Shown: in pieces, positions 11,341 to 23,419 of the stretch | Layout of the letters: every line of letters starts with the position of its first letter | Position numbering within the stretch: position 1 is the first letter of the stretch | Assembly: GCF_932526225.1 (NCBI RefSeq) | Contig: NC_064040.1 | Location: 11,632,856 to 11,696,855, forward strand | Direction of reading: 5' to 3' | Source: Nematostella vectensis | Taxonomy: Eukaryota; Cnidaria; Anthozoa; Actiniaria; Edwardsiidae | DNA: 64,000 nucleotides | The notes under the pieces: generated by a model | Seen by the model: only the letters and a program-made list of their open reading frames with translations | What the model was told of the DNA's origin: nothing | The model's database searches: none | Position numbers and translations under genes: made by a program

Positions 11341-11570
11341 GGCTTCAAATCAGTCGACTACCCGTTTTCAGAGCCTAGATTCGTCAATAGAAGAGTTCAT
11401 AGACGGACAGGAAAACGAAATTACAAAGAAGACAATAGATTTGCTACTCTCAATGACACTGTAGAGGATTATGTAGAAAGTCTTGAAAACAAGAATACAA
11501 AGGGAAAAACCGAGCGAGATGTAAGGCTGTTAAAACGCTACCTAACATCAGTCTCGTGCGTAACATAAGC
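11341..11570 (+). pseudogene. Fragment resembling a Crypton/DUF3504 recombinase N-terminus
   Basis: From ATG 11340 a frame encodes MASNQSTTRFQSLD and SSIEEFIDGQENEITKKT. After a frame change the DNA continues RFATLNDT, VEDYVESLENKNTKGKT and ERDVRLLKRYLTSV, then TAA. The motif (D/E)-(F/Y)-(I/V)-x(2)-(Q/L)-E-N-(E/K)-x-T-x(1,2)-K-T is typical of the N-terminal helical part of Crypton-type tyrosine recombinase-like proteins common in invertebrates. It occurs twice here in different frames. No catalytic region follows, so it is a broken or partial copy. It is absent at the matching place in unit B. Confidence 0.45.
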
Positions 11571-11971
11571 GAGACAGATACATTTCAATGTAAATTTCTG
11601 TCTGTCTTCAACTGAACAGACGAACAGCACAAACCTAGGAGCCTCTGCAACCAAGTCTAATTAAATGTTATGTAATAAGCTTATTATAAATTTCTCAGTA
11701 TGTATACAATAAACAAAATACAGCATGGAAAGTGGTTTGTACAGTTTTTATTCACTCGTTTATTCACTCGGCTTCCTTGCCGACCGTGCAAATTTTCCTT
11801 TGAAAGAAAAAAAAAATAAAGATATGTTTTATATCTGAAAGTTCTTTTCGCTTATTTTAAATCTCGGTATGTATATAATAAATAAGTCGCTGCGCTCGTT
11901 CGTTTGTTTTACACAACTCGTGAATAAAAATCGTACGCGCTCACCAACCGTGAAATAACCTATGAATATAT

Positions 11972-12154
11972 AGTCAAATTTGTTGTTGCGCGACCTGTCA
12001 GAATCCAAAACTCGTTTGGGAATAACGCGTAGTCAATCAAACCAAAAAATCAAAACCAGAAAAACCGCCCTCAAAGCTTGTGTCTGAATATGCGCTAATC
12101 CCAAACGAGACATGGATTTTGGATTCGCCAAGGTCGCGCAACAACGAATTTAGC
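11972..12154. mobile_element. Fold-back MITE (GTTGCGCGACC), copy 1
   Basis: Left arm AAATTTGTTGTTGCGCGACC is inverted at the right end as GGTCGCGCAACAACGAATTT. The inner arms AATCCAAAACTCGTTTGGGA and TCCCAAACGAGACATGGATT also pair. Non-coding. Confidence 0.85.
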
Positions 12155-13438
12155 TGTAAGAGGCGGAATACCCACAGCAAACATGCTATTTGTCAAACAA
12201 ATCAAAGCAAAGACAAACTTATTCAAGACAAATGAGTGTGAAAAATAGGTTGAAATTTGTAAATTTTAAACTGAAAAACAAAGTTCTTTAAAAAATATAA
12301 ATTCCTTAAACGCTTGTGTGAACTGTAGTTCCCAATCACTAACAAATGTGTAGTGCCAAAAACAAAATACTTGATATAGAACGTTTCATTGTAAAACACT
12401 TTAAGCATAAACTAGTTACAAGTCCTGAAGGTGTTTTTTTTTTTTTTTTTTTTTTTTGCTGCTGTTATGATTATTCCTTATTTTTAATCGCCTTTAATCA
12501 TCAAAAAGAGACTTTGACGGGTTTCCGTGGTCACGAGAGATGATAGTGGGTTATTTACTCCTTGCTTTAAGAGTTAAGTCTCATTCTTTCCAGCTTGGAG
12601 CCACGAACAAGGTAAGTTTTGGATGAGTTTTAAACACCACAGGACGTCAGAACCCCCTTCCGCTTTACCTTCTCACCAATAGCGTAAAACCAAACGAAAT
12701 AAAAATCCCTTTGAATTAATTTAAGCATTTGCTTAATTCTTATAATAGATTTCACGGCCCAACACAGATTACTATTTTGGCACGATTTTGCGACGTCACA
12801 AACGATGTGATTTGTGAAACTACAAAAAACCTGTTTCGCTTTATCGCTCGAGCATTAACTGTTAAATATTACGTAAATAGTATCTTGTAAATTTATAGCA
12901 AAATTCTCCATGCTATTTCAACAGCATTTGTTCATAATTGGCTTCCAACCCGTGAACAGTATTTTTTTAGTATATCAAACTTGTTTAAGAGAAAATATGT
13001 TTTACCGAAATCATCACTTTCGATAAATCACGAATGTGAGGTAAATGGATTGCTTTTTATTTTAAAACTCGGTACACAGTTGCGTACTTTTTTATTTGAA
13101 AGAATAATAACAGCTGCGTCCTGACGCAGTAATAGTTAGTACTACTAACTTTGAAACAACTGATCCGTCAAAGATTCATTTAACAAATTTCCTATTGTTT
13201 CCGTGGCATGTACTCTTACTCCACAATATTCGTCACCTCATGTACAAAATGTTGTGAACTTTACGAGACCGTATATACCACGGAAAATTATGGGATATAT
13301 ATACCACGGTATATACCACGGAAAATTTGTTTTCGGCTCCTGCCGTGCCGAATCTAATTATTTGGATTCGGTACATGAACAAGTTCAACTAACCACCAGT
13401 CGTGCTTTTAGTACGACTTTTAGTACTACTAACTACAG
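12155..13438. other. Upstream region of DUF229 gene A
   Basis: Duplicated in unit B (about 28592-30061, where it carries an extra MITE). It holds a poly-T run near 12433-12457 and a degraded stretch near 12930-13125 with a short LFKRKY-like open frame, possibly the relic of a mobile-element protein. Repeated TATATACCACGG words lie near 13271-13322. Confidence 0.4.
12594..12611 (+). other. Candidate 18-nt microexon, unit A
   Basis: CTTGGAGCCACGAACAAG is bracketed by TCTCATTCTTTCCAG and GTAAGTTTTGG, both close to splice consensus. The arrangement is unchanged in unit B at 28887-28904. It could be a 5' untranslated exon of the DUF229 gene that starts about 1.2 kb downstream. There is no transcript evidence. 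Confidence 0.25.
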
Positions 13439-13560
13439 TGTCGTATTATCCATGAGTTGTATTCAATGCAAATGTATGCAAATGAAGGGGAAACAATCGA
13501 CACGATTCATTTGCATACATTTGCATTGAATACGGCTCATGCATAATACGACGTTTGAAC
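13439..13560. mobile_element. MITE with GTCGTATTAT ... ATTCAATGCAAATG ends (unit A, upstream)
   Basis: Arms TCGTATTATCCATGAG and ATTCAATGCAAATGTATG are inverted at the right end (CATACATTTGCATTGAATAC, then CTCATGCATAATACGACG). The same family lies at 23290-23419, 31723-31850 and 40250-40379. Non-coding. Confidence 0.85.
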
Positions 13561-14045
13561 TTAGCCTTACAGATTCCATTTGGTCAAGACTTATAAATGA
13601 TCTTAATTATTTTTAAGACCCTTGGGCGTATCTAATTGGTATGCAACTAGGCGGTCTTTGTGCTTGCAATTATAGCATAGAATCATAGCAACAGGCTGAG
13701 AGTGATATAATCACTATTTTTTGTTTATTTTGATGAGACTGACGAAGTTGCGGGCCAACCAAAGCACTGAGCATTTGTTGGCCACATAACCTCCATAAAC
13801 CGTCACCGAAGGATCCAGGTGAAGATGGTGTGTACTGCTTTCCGGATTGGTCTTCGAGTGCTGTTTCTAGTATCTCTGATAAAAGTTGCTCTACTGCTCT
13901 TCTTGTATAACAAATACAGTGAAATGGGAACCATCAAGGTGAGAGCGAAGCAGAAGAGTAATTAGGGGTGTGTGCAAAATGCGTACAGCTCCCCCCCCCC
14001 CCCCCCCCCCACACACACACACCCGACAAACAGATATCTAGCCTG

Positions 14046-16062
14046 CGTAGCTAGTCTAAAGGGTTTGGAAAGAAGAGAGGCAGGGGCGAGGCGAGGCGCG
14101 CGCGCTAGGAAGAGGTAAGGATTTTTTTTTAAAGTAACCGCATATAAACAAGCACAATCACATAAAAAAAAAATCTCTAAGCGTAAAGAAGCACAATCCC
14201 ATAAAAATTATCTCTAAGCGCAGAGAAGCACAATCCCATAAAAATTATCACTTAGCGTAAACTAGAACAACTAGGAAAAGCATGGATAACTAAAGGAATA
14301 CAAAAAAACTTCTATAACAATTAAAAAATAAGCTATGTTATTCAAGATAGCAAATGTTATGAACAGTCGCTTTGCCTTCGTTGGGCGTCAACTTGCATAC
14401 AAATTGCCTCCATCAAATAAGCAGGACATGAGTTTCTACCGACTGCTACCTCTCCTATCGAGTCCTTTTTATCTGTGTATTCCGTCCAGTACACCATCCT
14501 ATGTGCAATTGGAGTTCCTTTCTATCCCTTACAGTAACTCATATTGTCTTTATTCGTGTCTATTCCTGTCTGACGCACTTACTAAAAAGGAGTCAGCGAT
14601 ATTCTAAGTCAGCCCCTCGCGAATGAGGCAGGTATGTCGACACCCCCCCCCCCCCCCCCCCAGAAAAAAAAAAAAAAAAAACAGCTCGCGCGCTACATTC
14701 GCTCCATCGTGTTCTCGCAAGCGGGGTCTATCCTTCATCTGCCCCAGCCCTTTGTGCTTGCTACGCAGACTAACCTGCGTTTTTGATTTATTTATTCAGG
14801 ATTCTGAGACCTTTGTAGAGCCCACAAATGAAATAATGCCCACAAATGTACCAAGAGGTACCAAGTGGTCCAGAATTTCGGGTTGGGTAGTGGGGTGGAA
14901 GGGGAGGAGAATTTTCCGATAGCTCTGGGGGGCGCTGTTAAAGACACGTCTACAACGTGCATTAAGGATATTCAGCTAAAAATATACTTTCAATTAATTT
15001 TGGTCCACTGGGTTCGTCTATATGACTGTAAAATTCAGAAAAATTGCAGAACTAATATACCAATTCTTAAGACATCTGATAAGAGCAGAGTAACTGTGTA
15101 ATATTCATGAGAGTCTTTTAAGATTCTTATAAAATTCTGCTTTGATACCCACACTTGTAGTAAATCCGCCATTTCTGATAGTTACAACATTCATAAACTT
15201 AGAGAACTAGTTACTCCTCGTACTACCTTTCAATGGTGTAAGTCAACATATTTCTGCTATGATGCCAAGTTCAAAACGGATTTCACATAAACAGACAATT
15301 GGGAGATTTGTAAATCGTTATGGTCACTATTATGCAGTCATCGACGAAGGCAGGGTATTCGAAGCGTGCTTGGCTTTTAGGCAGTACCTGAATCTCTACA
15401 TGACATTGTATATTTATTACATTTGTGGGCAAATTCTTATTACAATTGTGGGTTTATTACATTTGTGGGCAACTTCTTATTACAATTGTGGGTTTATTAC
15501 ATTTGTGAGCAACTTTTTTTAACTTATGGGGCATTTATTACCCATATGAAGAAAACGTTGTCGTTTTGAGGGACTGGTACCGAGGAATCTAAGTTTCATC
15601 TCAGATACTTTCTCCATTGACCAAAAAAGATCACAGTCACTCTTTTTCTCTTCTGATTACAAATCATTAAAGCCGCATTGTCACCAGTTTACTTCCGGAG
15701 GTCCGACGGAAACCTCAACCGTTAAAAGACAAAAGAATATATTAGAATCCGAGATATTTAACAGGCCGTCCGCTCTAAATTATCAATCACATCCTCTAAG
15801 AAACTTCCAATAGACACACTGCTTTCAATATTTTGAAATATTTTTGCGTTTTCCTTTAAAAATCATCGGATATTGTTACGTAATCGACCGGAAGTAAACT
15901 AGTGACAATGCGCCTTTAAGTTTACGAAGCACCTGCGGTGTGGCAACCTTAAAAATGACAAGAATCTTACAGTTTTTCCAAATAAGGAATATATTTGTTT
16001 CCTTGTATGGAAGTGACCGCGTTTGGAAAAATGACAATTTTTGGCTAAATTTTCTTGATATG
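14046..16062. other. Unit A-only stretch of intron 1
   Basis: About 2 kb between exons 1 and 2 of copy A has no counterpart in copy B, which jumps from CATCTAGCCTGC (about 32341) to TTTGTGGGTTCTACACTTGT (about 32370). It holds poly-C/poly-A tracts at 14642-14683, a 41-bp tandem repeat (TTATTACATTTGTGGGCAA units, about 15413-15512, just over two copies) and one MITE. A possible exon after an acceptor at about 14799 (DSETFVEPTNEIMPT) lacks a good donor and is absent from copy B. Confidence 0.6.
15667..15919. mobile_element. TTAA-flanked MITE (AGCCGCATTGTCACCAGTTT)
   Basis: TTAA, then AGCCGCATTGTCACCAGTTT at the left; AAACTAGTGACAATGCGCCT, then TTAA at the right. Same family as 18518-18844 and 34860-35191. 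The TTAA target suggests piggyBac-type mobilisation (inference). Confidence 0.8.
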
Positions 16063-17692
16063 TTTGTGGGTTCTACACTTGTCTTTACTTCAAATATTGA
16101 ATTTCAAAGCAAATCAGCCAGCCCCTCTTAGTAGTAAGAAATTCAACGAAAACAGCCCTAAAATATAGATCAGGACATTTCTTTCGTTGATTGATAATAC
16201 AACGAGTAACTTACTGGCGCTTCAAGCATGGCGTTCGGTCATACTTTTGTGTGTGTGTCATGGGGAAGGGGGGGGGGGGGGGGGGGGGCTGGCGGAGGGG
16301 TGGTGGATGATCACAAGAAGGGGCGCTTATTGGATAATTTTGAAGCTAAAGGGTGCGTTTATTCGAAGCGGGGTGTTTGTTGGTAGCTTGGTGCTAATAT
16401 GAGCAATAACGTTATATACTCTTTTATCGTCATCATACTGTAATTTTAACAACTTCCGACTTGGGGACCCACCCCCCCCCTTCCCTCCATCCCCCCTCCC
16501 CCCTCCTCCCCTTTCCCTCCAGACCTTTCAACATCTATCAGATGACAGCTGATGATCAGTATATCTGTTTGTTCTTGTTACCAGGGTGACCAAATACCAG
16601 ATCCCATAATCAACGCTAGCCTACTCCCTATCGAATCAGTGCTACCTGGTTATGTAGTGGTACGTATATCAACTCGTATACGCTGTTTCACCCACGGGAG
16701 ATATGTTTCTGTACAAGCGTTTCTTAACAAAATTGGAAAGCAAGTATGCAAAAGTACCACAAAGAATGGGGTTATGAAGAGTCATTTAAGTTATGTATAT
16801 TATGATTTGAGCATGAGCAAATCCGAACTTTGCGAAGCCTTAATCGTCCGAGTAACGGGATGAAAACCTATCTTCATGAGTCTATATCGAGGGGGGCGTA
16901 AGGGTTTGCGGTGATGCGGTTTTGCCTTAACTCTGGCGCGTTTTTTCGGTTTTACGTATTTAATTCCACGGTATTGTGGTTTCTCTATACTGCGAGGTTT
17001 ACGGTTATTGACTTTTTGACGGTTTTGGCGTTTTTCTGTGCGGTTTCTGTGGGTTATTCTGCGCGGTTTTCCAGTATTCGTATCCCCAATTTTTTCAGGT
17101 ACCAGGAGTTGATTTACCAGGAATTACGGCTACCAGTCCCGTAACAACGTTAGTGACATCGCCAAAGAATGTGACGGATACGGCACATCTTGCAAGGGAT
17201 TCACTTACCACAGGCTGCCCAACAAGACAGGCATCTGGTCAAGGATGAAGATTTCATTTGGTGTTCCGTCAGAGAGCAAAGAAAAGAGCTTGTACATCAA
17301 GCGTAGCTACATTGACCTCTATATCAATGGTGAGATCTAGGGCTTTTGCTTGAAACTTAACCAAATAGTGGAAGCACTCTTCAGTAGTAATGATAATTTT
17401 TGAAATACTTCTCAAAGTTACATATGAATATGATCAATGCGTCTTGATTATAAGCTTCTGAATTCGTCTCTGAGGAGACAAGGAAACAGGAGCCAATAAG
17501 ACATTACCCCCTCCTCAGTCCTAAAACCTTCTCGATTTTCCTCGCACCTTAATAAAAGGTTTTGTGAAGTGAGCCAAAAGGTGGCGCTTTATGATTAAAT
17601 CAAACTTTAACTAAGAAACAGGCGTAGTAGAGAATGCAGGTTTGTGTGATGTGTACTTTGATTCATGCACCTTAAAACTGGCTAACTGTCTT

Positions 17693-17906
17693 TTTCAATG
17701 TGGCCGTCGCATAGCAAAGTATACTTTTACAAACAGCTTATTTCTTTTTCTTCAGCTTTTGTTCAATGTGGCCATGGTAGCGAACGTCGCATAGCAAAGT
17801 ATACTTTTACAAACAGCTTATTTCTACAGCTTTTGTTCAATGTGACCACGGTAGCTCGCGTCGCATAGCAAAATATACGTGTACCAACAGCTTATTTCTT
17901 TTTTAG
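17693..17906 (+). repeat. Tandem repeat of the intron 3 end and acceptor, DUF229 copy A (3 units)
   Basis: Units of roughly 75-80 bp carry TTCAATGTGGCCATGGTAGC, CGTCGCATAGCAAAGTATAC, ACAAACAGCTTATTTC and a pyrimidine tract ending in CAG or TAG. The last unit ends in the acceptor of exon 4 (17905-17906). Earlier units end at about 17754 (CTTCAG) and 17828 (CTACAG), so they supply decoy acceptors. Confidence 0.75.
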
Positions 17907-18517
17907 CTCTTAAAACCGACTTGACATGCGCGGTACCGCTGACCAACCTGACTGCTGGAAACGGCGGCTGTAAACTCCCAAAACTCCAAAAGTACTATGA
18001 GGAGATAATGCACCTTGTAAAGAGGCTGCCACCAATCACCTGTGACGTCAATCATCTGCACACCAAACTTGAGCATGGCGTCCTGCAAATGAGAGAGAAT
18101 GCGACAAAAGGTGAGTTTGGTAAGGAAGGATGGGTGTCGGGAAAGATTTTTTGCAAACTGTTAGGGAATAGTTAAGGCACATTTTACTCACGTGACTAAA
18201 GGGTGATTCCTGGAATGTTAATCACATTCAGGGATAATCACATCTTTCAGTGCCGATCTCCAGGGTTAAAAACCCTTTGTTCAGGTTTTTTTGCTGTTAT
18301 TCAAAAACTTCAAGAAGTTTCCCTCCGTGTGAAGGGAGCGGAGCTCTTTCACACAATTCACAGCGGAGATCTTTCACAAAAATCACACAATTTACGAGCA
18401 AATTGCATCACGGAGAATGGCTTGCAAGCATCCAGTTTTACCTACAAGCTATGGAGTTACATTTTTGTATCGAACTTGACCCATTTAGTTGATAGAGCTT
18501 GTTATCATTTCGATTGC

Positions 18518-18844
18518 TTAAAGCGGCATTGGCGCCAGTTTACTTCCGGGGGTCCGACTTAAACCTCAACCGACACACAGAATCCATCTGTCACTAGCCC
18601 CTTTTGCTAAGAATTGCACAGATTCTAATTACATAAATGCCAGTTTTATAGATGTGCATACGAAAATAGGAAATAGCCTGAGCCATAGTCAACACGTTCT
18701 AAATTATCAGTCACATCCTCAAAGTAACTTCCAATAGACACACTACTTTTACAATTTAGAAACATATTTAGAGTTTTCCGTTAAAAATCATCGGAGATTG
18801 TCACGTAACCGACGTGGAATAAACTGGCGACAACGCCGCTTTAA
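18518..18844. mobile_element. TTAA-flanked MITE in DUF229 copy A intron 4
   Basis: TTAA plus AGCGGCATTGGCGCCAGTTT at the left and AAACTGGCGACAACGCCGCT plus TTAA at the right. A homologue in copy B lies at the matching place, so insertion preceded the duplication. Confidence 0.8.
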
Positions 18845-19526
18845 AGCAGCTTCATTTACACATGCTACTCAATTTCACATTTCGTTATTCATTATACATT
18901 TCGTTATTCTTTCAAATGTCATAGCAATACCTTTGGGTAAATTTGGAAGAGGTTTTATTAGACAATGATGGCATTATGTTCTTACCTTCATCCAGACCCT
19001 CAAGTCACTAGCCTCCACGCGCGTCCAATACGCCGCGGTAAAAACGACGATACTATCACGTACGGCCCACCATGGCACTTTAACCTGACAGCTAAGTCTC
19101 TGCAAGTCCAAGAAGACTTCTGGGAAGTCATATCCATTCTAAAGAACAAAGAAGAAAATAAAAACTTTCATCTCTCGGTGGTGGAGAAACCCGGGATTGA
19201 ACGGCGCATGCTCAATAACAACGCACCGCTGAATATAATGATGATGACCTTAGACAGCACCTCTGCTGTTCACTTTGAGCGGATGTTGCCTAAGACTTAT
19301 GATTTTCTCAGTCAAGAATTCGGGTCGTACGTGTTCAAGGGTTTCTCGGTCGTCGGCGACGGCACGGCGCCATACATGAGTGCTGTCTTGACAGGGAGAC
19401 CCTGGGACGAGAATACCAAGCAATGGAGTGAACCAGATGGTACTGTCGATAGGTGGCCGTTTGTGTTTAAGAAGTTTGAGAAGAAAGGGTTTGTGACAAT
19501 GTTCAGTGAAGACTTTTCACATCTCG

Positions 19527-20249
19527 GTGAGTCAACATGATTTAAGATTTTATTTCGAAAGAAAGTCCTAGCCAGTCGAAGGCGCGTCATTGCTAAGCAG
19601 ACTTTTAGCTGTATCTTGCACTACACATATCGGGTTGGGAGTTACCCTTTTTTTATTGCTTGGACTAATTCATCAAACAAAGTAAGTCCCCTTTTGGCGC
19701 TTCTAGGGCCGATTTCACTGAATATGCTTTGTGGACATTTTCTTTAAAAAAAAAAAGAACAAAATCGTCAAAAGAATTACTACATTCCTTGCTTCTAAAA
19801 AATGCAGAGAATAATGTCTTGCAGTTAATTACTAAACTTTAAAATTTCATACAAAAGATCCGAACATTAACTTTGTTAATGTTTTATTGACAAAACGGCA
19901 TCTTAGTCGATACTTGCATTTCGCGAAGCAACAGGTCCATCGTTTGTAGTGAGAAGAATTTCCAAGACATGTATAACCATCGGCTAAACACAAAATGGCC
20001 CAGAACGTGTTCCGAAAGGGATCCGTGCTTATGAGACGAACACATTTATTGGTTGTTGAGACAATTTTATGTGTGAATTAGAATAGAAAAATTGTCTATC
20101 CATTCACTAGATGGATCTGAGGCTAAGGATGCCCATTTGATTTGATTGGTCAATGAATAACAACTCTGGACCCCACCCTGCTTTTATCTCTAGACACGAC
20201 ACTGGTGGGGATGGATACACACAGTTACTTAAGGGGTTTATTTATGAGC
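19527..20249. other. 5' part of the last intron, DUF229 copy A
   Basis: Ordinary AT-rich intron sequence, nearly identical to 35874-36574 in copy B apart from small indels. Nothing coding seen. Confidence 0.5.
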
Positions 20250-20580
20250 CTAGTTTTTCTACTTAGCCTAGTTTTCCTATTTAGAATTTTTCTTACTTAG
20301 TCTTGCTTTCCTACTTAGTCTAGTTTTCCTACTTAGCCTAGTTTTCCTATTTAGAATTTTTCTTACTTAGTCTAGTTTTCCTACTTAGTCTAGTTTTCCT
20401 ACTTAGCCTAGTTTTCCTATTTAGAATTTTTCTTACTTAGTCTTGCTTTCCTACTTAGGCTAGTTTTCCTACTTAGTCTAGTTTTCCTACTTAGCCTAGT
20501 TTTCCTATTTAGAATTTTTCTTACTTAGTCTTGCTTTCCTACTTAGGCTAGTTTTCCTACTTGGTCTAGTTTCCCTACGT
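20250..20580. repeat. Degenerate leading block of the 18-bp minisatellite, copy A
   Basis: Units like CTAGTTTTCCTACTTAGC are mixed with a variant CTATTTAGAATTTTTCTTAC in a higher-order pattern. The copy B equivalent (36575-36785) is shorter. A roughly 0.9-kb segment separates it from the main array. Confidence 0.85.
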
Positions 20581-20597
20581 AATCTTCTTAGGGAGCC

Positions 20598-21492
20598 TTG
20601 ATTTATTACTGGGGGGGTGGGGTCGGCATTTTTGCAATACCCTGGGCTAAAAAACTTTGCCACCCCCCCCCCCCTCAAATCAAAGCGCAAAAATCGTTAC
20701 CCCACCCCTAAGACGAGGCCTTAAAATGTGTACCCCCCATAACCACCTCCACTTTTTTATAATTCTATGTCTTTAAAACCACAGAGACTTAAAATACTGT
20801 TGAGTGTAACTGAATATAACCTATATTATAATATAGATCAGCTAGCATGGCGATTTTGTTCTGATTAATGTAAGTATGAATCTTCACTTTCTAATTTAAG
20901 AGTGGCACAGAGATAGACAATGGTGTTAGTGTTGGTGATGATGTGAGAAATGGTGCAAGTGATGGTGACGATGTGAGAAATTGTTCAAGTGATGGTGATG
21001 ATTTGAGTAATGGTGCAAGTGATGGTGACGATGGTGGTTGGTGAAGCTGGTTGGGGTGGTTGGTCAAGCTTATAATAGCAGCTTAGAAGACTGCACTGGC
21101 CCATTCTGGGAATCGTTTAAATGCCCGCCATATTGCGAGCCTGTTTCGGCCGAATCAGATTAGGGCAAAGTTTTTTGCCGTAAGGGGAGGGGGGGTTGAG
21201 GAGAAATATATATGTAGCAATCCACAACTAAACATCACATTTATTTATATATAGATACGATTGGTACCTAAACAATATGGGACTAGATATACAATAGTAT
21301 GAAACATTGTGAACATAATAAATTGAACAAAGACTCTCTCGCTCAATATTATATTTAAACTAGACTTTAATTCGGCAACTAAAAAATTAGACTTTCCTTC
21401 AATGATAGCCCAAAAAAATGTGTCCCCTTTAAATCGGTGCCCCATAAAACGTAGCCCCCGCCTACATATTTGCCCCACCTAGTAATAAATAA
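20598..21492. mobile_element. Possible element splitting the minisatellite, copy A
   Basis: Left edge ATTTATTACTGGGGGGGTGG, right edge CCCCACCTAGTAATAAATAA: rough inverted repeats with G-rich/C-rich subterminal blocks. Inside is a 30-bp repeat of GATGGTGACGATGTGAGAAA type (about 20931-21041). It is also present in copy B (36803-37698), so it predates the duplication. No transposase is seen. Confidence 0.4.
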
Positions 21493-21499
21493 CCGCGCC

Positions 21500-23272
21500 C
21501 GTAGCCTAGTTTTCCTACTTAGTCTAGTTTTTCTACTTAGTCTAGTTTTCCTACTTAGTCTAGTTTTTCTACTCAGCCTAGTTTTCCTACTTAGTCTAGT
21601 TTTCCTACTTAGTCTAGTTTTCCTACCTAGTCTAGTTTTTCTACTTAGTGTAGTTTTCCTACTTAGTCTAGTTTTTCTACTTAGTCTAGTTTTCCTACTT
21701 AGTATAGTTTTCCTACTTAGTCTAGTTTTTCTACTTAGCCTAGTTTTTCTACTTAGTCTAGTTTTCCTACTTAGCCTAGTTTTTCTACTTAGTCTAGTTT
21801 TCCTACTTAGTCTAGTTTTCCTACTTAGTCTAGTTTTCCTACTTAGTCTAGTTTTCCTACTTAGTCTAGTTTTTCTACTTAGTCTAGTTTTCCTACTTAG
21901 CCTAGTTTTCCTACTTAGCCTAGTTTTCCTACTTAGTCTAGTTTTTCTACTTAGTCTAGTTTTCCTACTTAGCCTAGTTTTCCTACTTAGCCTAGTTTTC
22001 CTACTTAGCCTAGTTTTCCTACTTAGCCTAGTTTTCCTACTTAGTCTAGTTTTTCTACTTAGTCTAGTTTTCCTACTTAGTATAGTTTTCCTACTTAGTC
22101 TAGTTTTTCTACTTAGCCTAGTTTTTCTACTTAGTCTAGTTTTCCTACTTAGCCTAGTTTTCCTACTTAGCCTAGTTTTCCTACTTAGTCTAGTTTTCCT
22201 ACTTAGTCTAGTTTTCCTACTTAGTCTAGTTTTCCTACTTAGTCTAGTTTTTCTACTTAGTCTAGTTTTCCTACTTAGCCTAGTTTTCCTACTTAGCCTA
22301 GTTTTCCTACTTAGTCTAGTTTTTCTACTTAGTCTAGTTTTCCTACTTAGCCTAGTTTTCCTACTTAGCCTAGTTTTCCTACTTAGCCTAGTTTTCCTAC
22401 TTAGTCTAGTTTTTCTACTTAGTCTAGTTTTCCTACTTAGTCTAGTTTTTCTACTTAGTCTAGTTTTCCTACTTAGCCTAGTTTTCCTACTTAGCCTAGT
22501 TTTCCTACTTAGTCTAGTTTTTCTACTTAGTCTAGCTTTCCTACTTAGTCTAGTTTTTCTACTTAGCCTAGTTTTCCTACTTAGTCTAGTTTTCCTACTT
22601 AGTCTAGTTTTTCTACTTAGCCTAGTTTTTCTACTTAGCCTAGTTTTCCTACTTAGTCTAGTTTTCCTACTTAGCCTAGTTTTCCTACTTAGTCTAGTTT
22701 TCCTCCTCAGCCTAGTTTTCCTACTTAGTCTAGTTTTCCTACTCAGCCTAGTTTTCCTACTTAGTCTAGTTTCTCTACTTAGTCTAGTTTTCCTACTTAG
22801 TCCAGTTTTCCTACTTAGCCTAGTTTTCCTACTTAGTCTAGTTTCTCTACTTAGCCTAGTTTTCCTACTTAGTCTAGTTTTTCTACTTAGCCTAGTTTTC
22901 CTACTTAGCCTAGTTTTCCTACTTAGCCTAGTTTTCCTACTTAGTCTAGTTTTTCTACTTAGTCTAGTTTTTCTACTTAGTCTAGTTTTTCTACTTAGTC
23001 TAGTTTTCCTACTTAGTCTAGTTTTTCTACTTAGCCTAGTTTTCCTACTTAGTCTAGTTTTTCTACTTAGCCTAGTTTTCCTACTTAGTCTAGTTTTTCT
23101 ACTTAGTCTAGTTTTCCTACTTAGCCTAGTTTTTCTACTTAGTCTAGTTTTCCTACTTAGTCTAGTTTTTCTACTTAGCCTAGTTTTCCTACTTAGTCTA
23201 GTTTTCCTACTTAGTCTAGTTTCTCTACTTAGCCTAGTTTTCCAACTCAGCCTAGTTTTCCTACTTAGCTTT
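21500..23272. repeat. 18-bp minisatellite in the last intron, copy A (about 98 units)
   Basis: Unit CTAGTTTTCCTACTTAGT with C/T and C/T/G variants. As 18 is divisible by 3 and the unit has no stop in one frame, it yields a 604-codon open frame of LVFLLS repeats from 21470; this is not a gene. Every unit contains a pyrimidine tract followed by TAG, which resembles a 3' splice site. It sits about 1 kb upstream of the last exon. Confidence 0.95.
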
Positions 23273-23289
23273 AATCACTCTTAGGCCTA

Positions 23290-23419
23290 GTTCGAACGTC
23301 GTATTATCATTGAGCCGAATTCAATGCAAATGCATGTAAACGAATCGAGCCGATTGTTTCATTTTCATTTGCACACATTTGCATTGAATAGGACTCATGG
23401 ATAAATACGACTTTTGAAC
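23290..23419. mobile_element. MITE next to the 18-bp array, copy A
   Basis: GTTCGAACGTCGTATTATC at the left is inverted at the right as ATAAATACGACTTTTGAAC. Inner arms ATTCAATGCAAATG and CATTTGCATTGAAT. Family of 13439-13560. Confidence 0.8.

Noticed and set aside
14800-14870. Possible extra DUF229 exon (DSETFVEPTNEIMPT)
   Set aside because: No convincing donor, absent from intact copy B, and exons 1 and 2 join in phase without it.
21470-23284. 604-codon open frame of LVFLLS repeats, hydrophobic membrane-protein-like
   Set aside because: It is the 18-bp minisatellite read in its stop-free frame, within an intron; unit length divisible by 3 explains the open frame.
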